Below, in pieces: positions 40,600-54,039 of a stretch of 64,000 bases of DNA; position 1 is the stretch's first letter; every line of letters begins with the position of its first letter. The stretch lies in NCBI GenBank assembly GCA_014155875.1, contig JACEFZ010026898.1, positions 35,321 through 99,320 on the forward strand. Reading direction: 5' to 3'. The notes beneath the pieces were generated by a model. It did no database searches and was not told the DNA's origin. It worked only from the letters and a program-made list of their open reading frames with translations. A program made the position numbers and the translations under genes. Origin of the DNA: Cepaea nemoralis. Its lineage: Eukaryota; Mollusca; Gastropoda; Stylommatophora; Helicidae.

Positions 40600-41088
40600 C
40601 CATTGTCTTTAGGTTCTTGTTCCTCATACCATTGTTAAATCTACACTTTTTGATCTTGGTCTTATCACTGGATTCTGGCCCTGTTTTGTATATGCTGCAC
40701 ATACTATTTCCTCACTCATTTCTCTACCAATAGAACTGTTTGGATGTGCAGTCATGTAATTTTGCCCTAACGGAGACATTGTATCTATGTCCTTTGGCTT
40801 ACGTTCTTCAAAGAAAGCTACTAAGTTTGTATTGCACGACACTAATACCATGTCTCTTAACATTAAATCCACTAATTTATTAAAATCTTTCCCAACTTCT
40901 GCAAGCTCCATCCATTTTTTAAATGTGTTCTTTACTGTATTAACAAAATCTGTAAAATCTTGATTTGGCCCTGGCCCTAATTGTCTGAACTTTGTTCTGT
41001 ATCCATGCTCAGTTAGTTGGAACTTCGTAAGCAAATGTTGACGAAGAATAGTATAGTTGTTTCTTTCTTCCAAAGGTAAATTAAACAT
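40600..41088 (-). pseudogene. Gypsy 2 gag, capsid part (SCAN-like)
   Basis: This is a helical capsid-like frame with RQHLLTKFQLTEHGYRTKFR, then FVNTVKNTFKKWMELAEVG, then LVDLMLRDMVLV. The arrangement parallels residues 200-300 of family 1 gag and resembles the SCAN fold. The Met at 41088 is internal: similar sequence continues upstream in another frame, so a frameshift separates it from the N-terminal part. Confidence 0.7.
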
Positions 41089-41299
41089 GGTATCTAGGGC
41101 CTTACCCGTCAGATAATCGCCCAGTCTAATAGCATACTCACCTTCTGGGATGCCTAACGCTTTCGTCGATGCCTCGAATCTCCCAGATAAGCTTCAAGAC
41201 TATCACGGTCTGTAAAGTATGGCAGTTTTAGTCTCTGTGAGGAATGGAGGGTCTTCTGCCTTCCTCAATTTGCCCCTTCGATGATAGTTCTAGTTTTTT

Positions 41300-41642
41300 T
41301 AGCTCAATTTCTTTTTCCATTTAACACTTGAGCTTCTCTTTCTCAATTTCCAAAGCATTTGTTTGTTTTAACTTTTCAGGTTCTAGTTGCATTAATTTGA
41401 ACTGTGTCTCTTTCTCTTCCTGTAGACGCTTGGCTTCAGCTACTTTTTCTTCCTGCAGACGTTTTGCCTGCCTCGCGTTCATTATGCCTCTCCTCTCTTT
41501 CCCAGTGCTGAACTTCTTTCAATTTTGCTTCTGCATACTCATGTAACCCTTTACCCTTCAAGCCTAACCGTTCACCTGCTACAAAATATTCCATTAAAGT
41601 AGGCATCTTGTACTTGTGGACACTTTTCTGTCTGTCAGCCAC
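41300..41642 (-). pseudogene. Gypsy 2 gag, N-terminal part
   Basis: ATG at 41642 starts MADRQKSVHKYKMPTLMEYF. A charged segment follows (YAEAKLKEVQHWEREERHNERE) that becomes coiled-coil-like after a frame change near 41470 (repeated EEK/LQE units, to 41300). The layout matches family 1 gag: short N-terminus, coiled coil, capsid. Confidence 0.7.
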
Positions 41643-44020
41643 CTATAAATGTAAAGACTCTGCTGCTAGTCTTTATGTACCTCTCCTAAGTACACCACCA
41701 CTTGCTGTGTACGTAAATTCATAGTACTAGTAATATCACTCTGTCCTCACACAGTCACCCTATAAGAACTAGGTAGTGGGGGGAATATTACCTATACTCC
41801 CTTGTATATATATATATATATATATAACAAATAGCTGTAGACTATTTCTGGAAATATTGTTAAACATACATATATATATACAGACACGAATGTATGATAA
41901 GATAAGTGAAGTCTATACCACGCTAGACGCTTAGGCTAGTGACACGCATACATATGATTACATAGAAATAAAAACCACTAACATTGACATGCCCATGTAA
42001 TACAATACTGTGCGCGTAATATATTTAAACTGACACAGACCACTAGACAGTAGATATGACTAAGGATCACAATAATACATGTATCCGAAGAACTAAATGT
42101 CATATGTAAATATAATGAAAAGAACAAAGAAAAAATATATATCCTCATAATATACACAGATCTGACGTTAGACACAAAAAGGCACGGTATATTACACAGG
42201 ACCGACACTGCGTCACTGCAGAACCAAACAAACCGACCTTTCGATTTACTTCCCAGAAAATATATGGTGCACCTCAGAAAATACCTGTTTGCCCTGTCTA
42301 CTTCGCGAAAGAACACAAAAAATCTCCTACTTCTGACAAACACTGGACCACATACAAATAATTGCGTAACACCCGACAATAAATATATAAGACAATGAGA
42401 GCAAACACAATGTCCAAATGGTTGGTCGACCCAATGAAGTCTTCAGTTTGTTTGAAATAGTTTCCAATAATCGCGTGGAAAATGTCTGTTTGTAAATGTT
42501 CCGAAATGTCTACGCCACTAAATCACAAAAGAAAAATGTTCTTTCGATATGTTGTTACTTTCCCTGGACGTGGTGACAACAAAGTAATAATTCAAACGTC
42601 TTTATGCCTTGGTTGCGGAGATAACCTCTTTTTGTATCATCTATGTTATGGATTCCCGTTTAATGACAAGGTTCAACAACAAAAAATGACAGCCAATGTC
42701 CAGCGCTTTAAACTTGTATATATAACTACTTGCTGGCAAAGAAATTTGACTATCTTGCGATGACGACAAGTGATAATCTATTGTATAATGTTTGCTTATA
42801 ACAGGGTAATGATTACGATAGTAGAACAGTTCAACAAAGACGAAACATAAAGTCTGGTTTTCGTTCAAAACAACTTGATTGTTCATTCACGATTCACCTC
42901 CACGACATATGAGTCATCTTGTCACAATAGGCCGTGGAAATTTCCTCAATAACTTCTTACTGTTAAACAGCCTTGCCTCCCAAGGTCAACCTAATTTATC
43001 TTTATCACCACTACTACGCATTGACACTGGCCGCGAACAAATTAATGTCCGGAAATTTTCCGTTATCCACAAAGACACCTGTCCTGCCCCAACACGGTTG
43101 TGGTAGGGGTACTGTCACTATCCCCGTCTATCACACCTCCCGGTGAATTAGCAAATGTCAATTCTGTGTTTTCTACACACCCATGTAACTCTCCCCTTCA
43201 AGAGAGTTTTCTGTTCTTGTAAACAGCAAAACAGCACTGACCCTCTGTCAACCTGACATTGATTCTGCTGTTTTTATCCTTCTTGAATTCACACAAATTA
43301 GACGTGAATATGTTACGGGCAAAACAAAATTCCCCCAATATTCTTAGTCAATTCGCCCCACCCTTCATTTTCGTGCTGCCGAAACTCTTGACCTGTCGAC
43401 TTGCGACCATACAGTGCGATTGCCTCGCCACACACACCTGTCTTTTCACCTGTGCTGTTTGCTTGACCTATAAACACAAGCGCCTGTCTGCGTTAATTCT
43501 CTGGCGTCCCCACTAGCTTTAGCAAAACTGCCTGGTATCAAATTTACCTGTCGTGCCCTTCATGTGAACGGTCTGTTATTTGTGGTGTTCAATCCTGTCT
43601 TCGTCACACCCACACACACCTGTCAGGATATCGTCCAGCTAGTATCCTGGCGCGACGTTTTGTGCCGCTGTTTTGTCTGCTCACCAATTCTCACCCAGGC
43701 GCAAATCTTATCTTTATACCGTGGATACGCTCCGCAGTCAAACCTCTCTCTCTCTCTCTTTGAGTGAGAAATGTTATTTTTACTTGGTTTCTCGTGAACT
43801 CTGTATTACGTCTCGGACACTTTTTGCATTGACCGTCTACTGAAAATGGTGTTTATTCCTTGTGCCATAATTGTCGTTGTAATTGGGCATCCGACTAATG
43901 TCTCTGATCTTAGTATCCTCTCTAATCGACGAGTTCACAGATAAAGAGAATGACAACATTGTCTATATTGTTCTTGATCGGATGAAGCCTCCCAGATAAC
44001 TCAATATATCATCGTGGTCC
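41643..44020 (-). other. Gypsy 2 leader (2.4 kb), no gene seen
   Basis: This lies between the LTR/primer site and gag. It contains a TA run at 41805-41826, a short TA run near 41868, and a (TC)n run near 43745. Open frames on either strand lack recognisable motifs. The leader is much longer than in family 1 (about 0.5 kb), so it may hide an additional insertion. Confidence 0.5.
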
Positions 44021-44024
44021 TTGA

Positions 44025-44040
44025 CCGGACGAGACTTCCA
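44025..44040 (-). other. Primer binding site candidate, Gypsy family 2
   Basis: On the minus strand TGGAAGTCTCGTCCGG begins five bases inside the LTR edge, in the same position as the family 1 site and starting with TGG. The tRNA is not assigned. Confidence 0.6.
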
Positions 44041-44045
44041 GATAA

Positions 44046-44754
44046 TATCACGAAGTTGTTGATGATAAGTGCGTGATATGGTCGTTGTCTAGGTAACGAT
44101 ACTCCTGGTGTGTCAATTGAGCTATCTAACTGTCTTACAATGCAACTCACCCCAGTAGTACACATCCATCAGTCAGTGAACAAAATTGCTTTGGCGCACA
44201 TAATCCTTTAATACAGCAAGAACACGGACAAACGGAACATAACTCTATATCCAGAAACAATATCATCCACAGAATATACATATCCTCCTCACAACTTAAC
44301 ACGCACACATCGCTGCCTACGCAAGGCCAGCTGAATCTCAAATTCACCCGATAGATCTCCAGCTACTATCCACGGCTGGACCTCACACAATACCACCCAC
44401 TTTGGTTTCAGGTCTCCATTAACTATCCAACTCAGTTTGGGTTCAAGCCTCTCTTATCTATCCAACCCCCACTGGGTGTTAGGCCTGCATTCACCACTCG
44501 GAGATCAACACAATCCCCAACGGAGCTCTCCTTCTCACTCCTCTCCTATCCTTCGACTCCCGATCCACTAGGAGTCCAAACCTCAACTGTCCTCTCAAGT
44601 CTCCTGACTTCACACAAAAATACACTGTCTTTCGCCCCATCCACCCTGGGGGTCTCCATCTACCCTCACCATTATTTCTCAGTGATGGTTGTTTTTCTGG
44701 TAGTCTTGCTACAAAGGTCACTCACCTCAATGTCAATGACCCAGGAATATGTCA
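44046..44754 (-). mobile_element. Gypsy family 2: right LTR (5' LTR in element orientation)
   Basis: This is the counterpart of 38140-38852, with the same termini on the plus strand (tatcacgaag...atatgtca). Point differences (for example caccataatg against cacctcaatg near the end) show an older insertion than family 1. Confidence 0.9.
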
Positions 44755-44759
44755 TATAT

Positions 44760-45903
<1,144 letters not shown>

Positions 45904-46036
45904 AATGTGCGCAAGTAGAAGGACAGTGCACCATCTCAAATTGTGTAGATTGTTTCTTCCTTAATGTAATGTTTAATGAATGTATTGTACTTTACAAATA
46001 TGTCAGCCAACGGGAATTATGTGTTACGATTATTGA

Positions 46037-46420
46037 CTGATTGATTGATTGATTGATCTAGGAATCGACATCACAGCATTCGGGGCATTCCCATCTTCAG
46101 CAGCCAGCGAAGAGTCCCAACACCAATAGTACCAGTAGCAATCTGTTTATATGTCCGTCTCGCCTTTCCTCTGAGCGATAACGTCGGCAAGATACCCTCG
46201 TCACTCCTCGCTACTTTATTCTTGCGAGACCATGATGATCCATTTGCTCCTCCGAGGCTCCCACAAGGCCGCAACCACGTCTGCCTTGTCAAGCATCAAT
46301 ACTCCACCAAGTTTTGCAGAGCTAGCCAATCTGTCCGCCTGTTCATTCGCCAGCCCACTGGCATGCCCCGGAGAAAAGATCCAGGCGATGCTTGACACCG
46401 TGACCTCCGAAGTTATATGA
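46037..46420 (-). mobile_element. LINE E 3' end: RNase H domain and (GATT)n tail
   Basis: The minus frame 46216-46398 encodes IAWIFSPGHASGLANEQADRL, the RNase H segment with the conserved H and the N-E-x-A-D helix. The C-terminal region follows, after a shift, in 46071-46292 (ARSDEGILPTLSLRGKARR, RWLLKMGMP). The element ends in four to five gatt units (46036-46055). The RT relic at 48735-49590, on the same strand and upstream in sense, may be part of the same insertion. Confidence 0.75.
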
Positions 46421-46544
46421 ACAGTGTAATGGTGTTGCGGATCGGAATGCGGAGAACAGGCACACTGCGTATTTGTTCTGGGCTACTTAGGGGCTCACTG
46501 TTGTCGTCGATCCTGCTTTACACATCAGCATGCGATTCATCCAG

Positions 46545-46760
46545 CCAGAATCGGTTGACTTCGAAAATGAACTTGGAACAAATTGGAACATTTATCAAGG
46601 AATAGAAATACATTCTGAAGACTATCTGTGCACGACCATTATCTAACGACACACTACTAATGATACGGCATTTTCAATTTTCGTGAATTACTAGATAAGA
46701 GTGAGTTGGGTATGGACGTATACGAGGTCACTGCCAGCGTGTTTACAGCCAGGTTCCAAA
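46545..46760 (+). repeat. Unclassified dispersed repeat R, copy 2
   Basis: It matches 26985-27125 through ggttgacttcgaaaatgaacttggaac, gaaatacattctgaagactatctgtgc and gacgtatacgaggtcactgccagcgtgtttacagcca. It shows no ORF or terminal repeats. Confidence 0.6.
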
Positions 46761-46886
46761 TGGAACGATTAGCATTTACATCTTACAAACTTTTCTATGA
46801 CAACGAAACATCTTTTACGGTGCATGAATTTGCCAGAAACGTTATGAAGTCGAGTTTGGAACCAGTCAAGCAGGGCGTCTACGAGG

Positions 46887-47115
46887 CGAAGTGGTCAAGC
46901 CGTTTGACTTGGGCTCCGAAGGTTGTTGGTTCGATTCCGGGCTGCGTCCTTCGGTTCACGAGTCAAATTTTTCGGAGAATCCTGTGGGTCGTCGCTAGAG
47001 TTCGTGCTTTGCGTGACGCTTTCCGCGCTGCGGAAAGAGACCGAGCCATATGGAATGAAACCCGGTGCAATGAAGTCGACCCTGTCGACTTTAAATGTTT
47101 TAAGCGACGAATCAA
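46887..47115 (+). repeat. SINE-S2 copy 2
   Basis: It has the A-box gtggtcaagccg and B-box ggttcgattccgg, followed by the body blocks gacgctttccgcgctgcggaaagagaccgagccatatgg and cgaccctgtcgactttaaa shared with 2965-3205. The tail continues with a caatcaatca unit. Confidence 0.88.
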
Positions 47116-47364
47116 GCAATCAATCAGTCCCAAAATCACAAATGTATAATATCTCACGTCCTTTATGATATGTGTTATTTTCCAAATACATACATATTTC
47201 TAGCAATGCAGGTGCCACTTCTGGCAATTTGTTAAGATTAAAGAAAGTAAGTCGGCAATCTGTAATTATTTCGACTTTCTCCTCATTGTATTATGCGTCT
47301 TCTGGGTGAGACTTCTTTCCCTTTGGTTGGCAGAATTATTATTTACTTTATGTATGACATCTCA

Positions 47365-48290
47365 TCTCATCTCATCATGTTCCTCTTGTACCTTGCGGTG
47401 TCGAGGTGAAGTATAAACTTCGTGAGAGTGCCCGGTTATGGGCTTCGTATATCGACATTCCCATGGATTCTGTTATTCCCTCCGTCCAACGTTTACGTGG
47501 TCGGCCTCTTCCACTGTTTCCATCTGGTCTGTACATCATTGCTTGTTGTGGCATGCTGTTGACTGGTAGCCTACTTGCATGGTCAAACCATTTGACTTGC
47601 TGCTTTCTAATAAAATCTAGAGCAGCTTTAACCCCCACTTTAGTCCTGATTTCTTCATTTCTGATCTTATCTCTTCTTGATACGTTGAGTATTCTTCTCA
47701 GGAACCTCATTTCTGTTGTTGTGATTTTTCTTTTCTCTTTTTCTGCCATTGTCCAGGTTTGGCATTGGTAGCACAGAGTTGGTAGGAAGATTGTGTTGTA
47801 AAGTGCTTTCTTAGTAGTTTATTGATACATGTTTGTTCTTTAGTATTGGTGCCATTTGTCCAATGAGTTGATTTGCCTTATTGCACCTATTTTCGATCTC
47901 GTCTTCTGATCTGCCATTTGATGATATTATACTTCCTAGGTACTTGAAGCTCTTTACTTGTTTCAAGGTATGTTCGTTTAGGTGAATTGTTGCTGTTTGT
48001 TCTTCTTTAGTTATAGTCATTACCTCTGTTTTGCTTGTGCTAATTTTCATGTTATGTTCCCTACACATTTCGTTTAGACTATTCATGTGGTCTTGTAATT
48101 CAGCTTCTGATTTTGCTATTAGTGCTTGGTCGTCCGCAAACAGGAGTTCTCTAATGGTTAGATTTGCAGATGGTTCTTCTTCTGTGTTCTCGTCATGCGG
48201 TATTCTTGTTGTCTCTGCTTGGCTGATTTCTTTACATATGTTGTATGACATATTTGTGGGTAAGTGCATTTTACAGCTCAAGCTTTCAGA
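47365..48290 (-). mobile_element. LINE G: RT motif C to 3' end
   Basis: The frame 47811-48281 holds [21 protein letters not shown] (motif C FADD), the TSKTEVMTI block, FKYLGSIISSNGR and a CNKANQLIGQM helix. After a frameshift, 47375-47749 holds MRFLRRILNVSRRDKIRN, the VKWFDHASRL block and SGRGRPRKRW, ending TPQGTRGT. The 3' tail is made of gagat units (catctcatctcatctcat on the plus strand). It is 5' truncated. Confidence 0.85.
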
Positions 48291-48581
48291 GGGATTGGGT
48301 AGCCACCTAAAAACGTATCCTCTTTAAGCGCTTCTTTCGACATGCATAGTAATTGCAGATGTTACTATTCTCTACATCTGTTCTCCCATAATAGCCTTTT
48401 GAAGTGTTCGTTTTCATAAGCCAAGTGTCCTATCGCTATTGCTGTCATGGTAAATAATATGTGACACATGCTAATTCGATCTACATGGTGATCCGATATC
48501 CCTAAAGCATTCCCTTTATAATTATCATGTCCAGATAGACATACCATTTTACCTGCATATACTTTTCATTGCCCTCAGTAT

Positions 48582-48661
48582 AGTTAGTTAGTTAGTTAGC
48601 CAGCCAGCCAGCCAGTTAGTTAGTTAGTTAGGTATGTAGGTAGGTAGGTAGGTAGGTAGTT

Positions 48662-48694
<33 letters not shown>
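48582..48694. repeat. (TTAG)n / (GCCA)n / (GTAG)n microsatellite
   Basis: This is a compound tetranucleotide tract: ttag, then ccag/cagc, then taggtagg, then ttag again. Confidence 0.95.
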
Positions 48695-48695
<1 letters not shown>

Positions 48696-48734
48696 CGACA
48701 GAACATCCTCACTGTCTTCGTACCAATCAGTCCA

Positions 48735-49590
48735 TAAGTGCTTTGATCCCCTCATCAGTATAACCCACAGCGTGTAGTGGCTCACGACACCAGTTCTGTG
48801 CTGGTGTTTATTAATCTTCTTTGGCTTCCTGCACAGTGCTCTTGTCTGGTGTACGCATCCTCAAGATCAATTGCCACAGCACATGTTTCAATGCCTGAGT
48901 GGAAACCTGCATAGGCATCATGGACAAATACTGCTGAGTTGGTCCAGGTTTCTCTGTTTGGACCAAGGGTTATGTGGTAAAAGACAATGCCTCTCTAGCC
49001 GGCTTGATATTTTTTCTGGCAATTAATTTCTCCAGCAGCTTGTCTTATTGTATTGTGCATGGCGATTACCCAGTATCCGTGAATTTGTGTGTGGTCTTTG
49101 CCAGGGTTCGGCAAGGGAATCAGATAGCTGTGTAACCACTCCTCATTGATGCCAGCACTCGCTTTACTATATATGCTAATTCCTCCAACTCATTTTTGGT
49201 ACACATACTAATGTCATCATACCTTATACCATATGGCCGTGGTGCGCTGGTGTTTGTTCGACGTAGCACTACCTTGATCTCTTTCACAATCACTATGTCT
49301 TCTTAAGACATAGTGTGTCTTGTCTCAGTAACCAATCCTCTTCAATGTGTATTCATTGTTAGGTAGATTAATATGTTACATTTTCGTTGAGTGAATTTCA
49401 AATACTCTTCTTTGAAACTTGTATTTAGTGGTACACGCATGCTTCTCAGCTGCTAAGTTGGGCAGCCGCTTTAGCGTATATACTAGTCTCTCATCTGCTT
49501 GTCCGGAATCGGCATTCTCTTGGATTACACAAACACATTTAACCTGGCTCCCAGGTGGCATAGTATAAAATGGGTACAATGAAATGTTCT
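48735..49590 (-). mobile_element. LINE E RT relic (I-like, motif A region)
   Basis: Minus-strand fragments in changing frames read RPYGIRYDDI and TKNELEELAYIV near 49200, then LHSYLIPLPNPGKDHTQIHG near 49100, then RETWTNSAVFVHDAYAGF near 48930 and CAVAIDLEDAYTR near 48870 (motif A, IDLEDAY). The order fits an RT of an RNase H-bearing LINE. Motif C was not found: downstream sequence is replaced by the tetranucleotide tract at 48694. It is heavily decayed. Confidence 0.68.
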
Positions 49591-49796
49591 CCTAGCACGG
49601 GCGGAGGCCGTAGTACTGGCGACACAACCAAATGCGCTCTAATTGTTCTTTAACATATGGGAATAATACCAGATACTTCGTTAACATTGGCCCATACTTA
49701 CTTTAATTTACTTATGAGTGCTATCGCACCATAGATGACACATATTCCTAGCAGCTTGCTGTAATATGTGGACACTATTCCGTGTTGTTTTATACT

Positions 49797-50045
49797 AATT
49801 AATTAATTAATTCATTCATTCATTCATTCATTCATTCATTCATTCATTCAGTAGCATGTCCTTTGCAGGAACCTTGCTCCAAAAACTTCTCCATCACAAG
49901 CAAGATGCCTCGAGTCCGATACATCCATCTGGAGATCATCCACCACATCCTGCACCCAATCTTCTCCTTGGCCTTCCTCGTCCTCTCTTCCAGGGAATAA
50001 CTCCTCCATTATTGTTCTCTCCAAACTAGTATGACGTTTCAAGTG
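49797..50045 (-). mobile_element. LINE D 3' end with (GAAT)n tail, copy 2
   Basis: The minus frame 49848-50042 encodes RHTSLERTIMEELFPGREDE, the block DDLQMDVSDSRHLACDG, and a short end (ARFLQRTCY), then the tail of about ten gaat units (plus strand attcattc). It matches 24680-24863. Only the 3' end is present. Confidence 0.78.
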
Positions 50046-53000
50046 ACCAAATATTTCAATTTCCTTAGTTTTTCGACTTTAATAGCATGCCCTCTTCAAT
50101 ATGCAGCCCTTGAAGTATGGATGCATTTGTTCTTATCGTTACCAAAGATATTCTTAGAACCCGCCTATAACATTTATGTTCAAAGGCATTTATGTTTTAT
50201 AACGACGTGTTATTACTTCGAAACAACTTAATTATCCCAATTTTAGGTTGACATTATTGAACGATACATCCCCTGGAAGGTTAACCCGGTCAACGAATGC
50301 CCGCAGAAGTCGGATGTGTCGGCCTAACGGCGCAAGAACGCAGCTCTGCTGTAAACAGGCACAACGCAATCACGTCCGAAAAAAAGTCCGGATGAACGCA
50401 GCAGCAGCAGCAGCAGAACGATACATAGTAGGTATGTTATGTATTACTGAACGCAAATATGAATGTTGATGAACACTGTCCCAGTAAGCTACAACACGTA
50501 AATAATTGCACACATACACATGGTGGTATTTATTCCCAAATAAGTACCGTTACATCTTACAGTTGGGTACACTGATATAATTTTTCTGCGTGGCATTAGA
50601 AATGCGCAAATATAAACATGTATAAACTTTATGCGGTTATTGCATATGTTCTACACCACATGATATTATATAATTGTTTCAGTCACGAAGCATACTTATA
50701 TTTTCATCATGCAATCATTTATGTGTTCCTTTCTGTGCTCAGTTGTGTCTATCTGATATATTTATACTACACAAAGCATTAAATAAACAAATCATGTGTA
50801 TGTTATATGTGTTAAGGTGTTATGTTTTTTTCTATTATAAAACACACCGGAATAAAGTCTTGTCGCTTTATGTTACGATGTTGCCAACTATTAATTGAAA
50901 TAGTATCCTAACATATCCTAATATTGGCTGAGGGAAGATTATATGTATTGCAAGTTTTGATTAGGTTTGTTAACTAACTAAGGGAGCGAGATAGCGAGGG
51001 TTGATTTAATTTTTCTTTGTTTTAATTCACAGCCTTAAAAATAGAGGAATAGATTAACCCTTATTATTCTCGGTCAGATATGTTTTTTACCAACACGTGG
51101 CAACGTAGATCATAGCCTTGATAGAAAAGAAAAAGAAATCATTTAAGATGAGGAGCAGTAGATCAAGCCGAGACAAATAGGGGTTGAGGATTAGGGGAAA
51201 GTGATGAAACAGCAGCACACACTTAGTCCTCTATCTTTTCAGTTTGGAGGCCAGAGTAATCCTGACACTTGGTACAACGTGTTTGCCTAACTGAACTACA
51301 CAGCAGAGAAAACCACACCCTGAAGCCTCATTGTGTGGTGCCCGTGCTGTTTACCTCGATCCATACAATATGAAGAGATGCCGATGACTAGATGAAAACC
51401 TACACTCCTCGCGCACCAGATCAGGTCAGCATCCGCCATAGACAATTGGCAGTCAACACTCGCACAGCAGGTCATGTTAATGTTCACGTTTCAGACTCTA
51501 ACATCCTATGACTCGGCGTCTTATAAATCCATGAGGATGTAAACATACATTTATGTTCAGGGTAAACTATAGCACTGAACCTAGATCAAATTGTGTTTTG
51601 TTGTTTTTGTTGTTATTGTTGTTGTTGTTGTTGTTGTTGTTTAATCAATAAACGCTTAAATATTTTAATTATTTAAACAAACAGTATAGTTTATTGTATA
51701 TACTAGTAGATCTTAGTATTTAGTGAATTACAGTTGTTATTTAGTTGTGCCTCTGTTATCCTGTTGTATGATAGAGCAGGGGGGGGGGGGGGGGCGGGGT
51801 CTAAACTTCCACGCAGGAGGCGTGGCCTGGATCTTTAGATCTTGTGTCTCGATTCTTGTATACAGATTCCAACCTTACCTTCCAGTGCGGCTCCACTGTA
51901 AGAATAGTTGATTTTTTCTGCAGGAACCGGTGTTCATATCTTCCTAGCATTGTAACGAGCCAACTTAACAACTATTCCTTCTGTAAGTAGACTGTCCTAT
52001 AGGGCCAGTCTGTCTTCTCTATTAAACAAAGGGTTCTCTCTCTTCTATCGCAGACTTCGTCACAACTGCCAATCCCACGTTCTGGAGGAGTTCTGTCCAT
52101 CATAACAGTGCCAGACAACAACCTGATTAATTTACCAGAATGAAGATTTAGAGCAGTAGGATAAAACATTCTTCAACATTCGTCACACCGTCTCAGTTGT
52201 GTCCTGGATGATAGCCACTTGTCTGGTCACATCGTCGCTGTAAACCCTTTTGGGATAATGAAGAAGTTGAGCGTGAGGTGTGAAAGAGTTGAGACCGTAG
52301 AACACATACGTTTGTCTTGCAGGTTGTGAATCACAGATTCAAAGAGAAGACAGGTTTTCTGACGTATGGTACATCATGTCGAAAATTAAAATAAGGTTGT
52401 CCATATTATAGCAACATGTGTTCACGTTGGGAGTAAGTCAGAGATAACGCCTTTTGCTTCTCACTCAGTCGGATCAGGTTAGACTCACCGTGTTAACGTA
52501 TCTGGGAAGATGGATGGGACAGCTATCTTTCTCCAACACAGACTAAATAATTGATATGTTGTGCACGTTAAACAACCATCACCATCTAGTGTTGTCAGGG
52601 TGCGGGTTTGGTATGAGTTGAAGACACACCTGCACGAGTGTTTGATAGTACGTGAAACACGGTTTGTGAGTGTCAGGGAGAGAGAACTCTCGGGTTTGAA
52701 CTGAGAGTACAGGTGAAGACACGGTCCTGGTTGGACGTGTTTAACAAGTGCGAGAATTGCATCCGTCTAGTGCCTTATGTATTATAGATTTTAAGTCTGA
52801 GTGATAGTTGTGGTGGCTCTGTTAGGTAAGAACAATTGTGTGGCAATGCAAATGAAGATTTAATTGTAAACGTGAAGCCGCGGAATAAATGATGTAAATC
52901 AGCGTGGACTTTTGTTACTTACTTCATTTAGACTTGTGACGTCGGTGTGTGAGTTGGAGAGACCGGGTAACTTGTAAACTTGGACAAGTAGTCAGAGGCA

Positions 53001-53979
53001 GGATACAAAGTGTTTCGATGAGAGAAACTCATGGCGCACAGAACTTTAGATATTCAAATATGGAGCATAAACGCATCGCCACGAGTGAATGCCTGACCTG
53101 GATCGATTGCTGATAGAATGACAACATGCAATAGCGAGATTAAGCAATGGCCTAAAGTTAGGTCCATGACAAGTGCCGTGCTGATTGTCATCTGAGTTTC
53201 GATTCGCCACCCCACACAATCACCAATGTCGTGGACGAGGTATGTGTTTTTTAATAGATTATAACATGCGGCCAAAAAAGTACAGATATTTGTCTCCCCC
53301 TCCCCTTCCTTTGTCCAGCTTTATTTCAGTAATGTTAACCAGTTCTCACTATTTGCACATATACCGGAAACTACATATTGGCTGCAATATTTACATACTT
53401 AATGTTGATGTTGCACATGCGTACATCCGTGCAGTTTCTATGCACCATGTGAACTCTCTTTGCTACTGTGTGATTGACAGCCTTGCATTGTTGAGTATAT
53501 TTCGCATCGTGCAAAATGCCACCACTGGCATAGCGATTATTTATATCGGAATCTCTGGACAGCTGGTCATCAAAATGAGCAGGCCGTATCCATTACTTCC
53601 CAGCTACATTTACAAATGATAAAACCAACGAACACGCAGTGTATGTCAGGTGAGATACTTCAATGCATATGCACGTAAGTGCTGAGATTCTCCCTGAGTG
53701 GTGTATGGGAGGGTACTGATATACATATGGTTGTATATGTGTGTGCAATGAATGCTACCCTGTACAAACCAAACCCGACTAATTGAAAACACGTTAGTCA
53801 CCTTTAACTATCAGAGCGTGAAAATACAAAATGACTAAGAAACTTGATGGAGGAGAAGGCGCAGATTTCGATCGAAGTCTTTCCACTGACTGACTTCGGT
53901 CGTAATGCTCGCCTGTACTATATCTTTTGGGTGGTCATGTGTCGATCTTCCTAGACATAGGGTGCATGTGTGTGTGCAG

Positions 53980-53980
<1 letters not shown>
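50046..53980. other. Long stretch without recognised genes
   Basis: Simple repeats only: a (CAG)n run at about 50399, a (GTT)n run at 51601-51641 and a poly(G) run at 51779-51794. The short open frames on both strands carry no motif that I recognise. Around 52600-52930 the sequence has some LTR-like traits (a late aataaat), but I see no partner copy. Confidence 0.45.
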
Positions 53981-53982
<2 letters not shown>

Positions 53983-54032
<50 letters not shown>

Positions 54033-54035
54033 CGT
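53983..54035. repeat. (GT)n microsatellite
   Basis: About 23 GT units end in gcgtgcgta. Confidence 0.95.
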
Positions 54036-54039
54036 ACTC

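Larger units (their letters stand above)
38853..44045 (-). mobile_element. Gypsy family 2: internal region (gag-PR-IN zinc region, no RT)
   Basis: The order on the minus strand is primer site, a 2.4-kb leader without ORFs, gag (41642-40600), zinc knuckle (near 40410), protease and a decayed IN zinc-binding region (40380-39229), then the polypurine tract. RT, RNase H and the IN core are absent, as in family 1, though sequence differs throughout. More frameshifts than in family 1 point to greater age. Confidence 0.82.

Noticed and set aside
41978..42379. A 133-residue minus-strand frame in the Gypsy 2 leader, perhaps an extra gene
   Set aside because: It is rich in Phe, Cys and Ser with no domain motif and no start context. 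It is unsupported.
52600..52960. A possible solo LTR with a late aataaat signal
   Set aside because: No second copy, no clear TG...CA ends and no target duplication could be found in the window.
53185..53619. A 144-residue plus-strand frame with hydrophobic stretches
   Set aside because: I saw no family motif, splice signals or duplication partner. The hydrophobicity fits AT-rich sequence.
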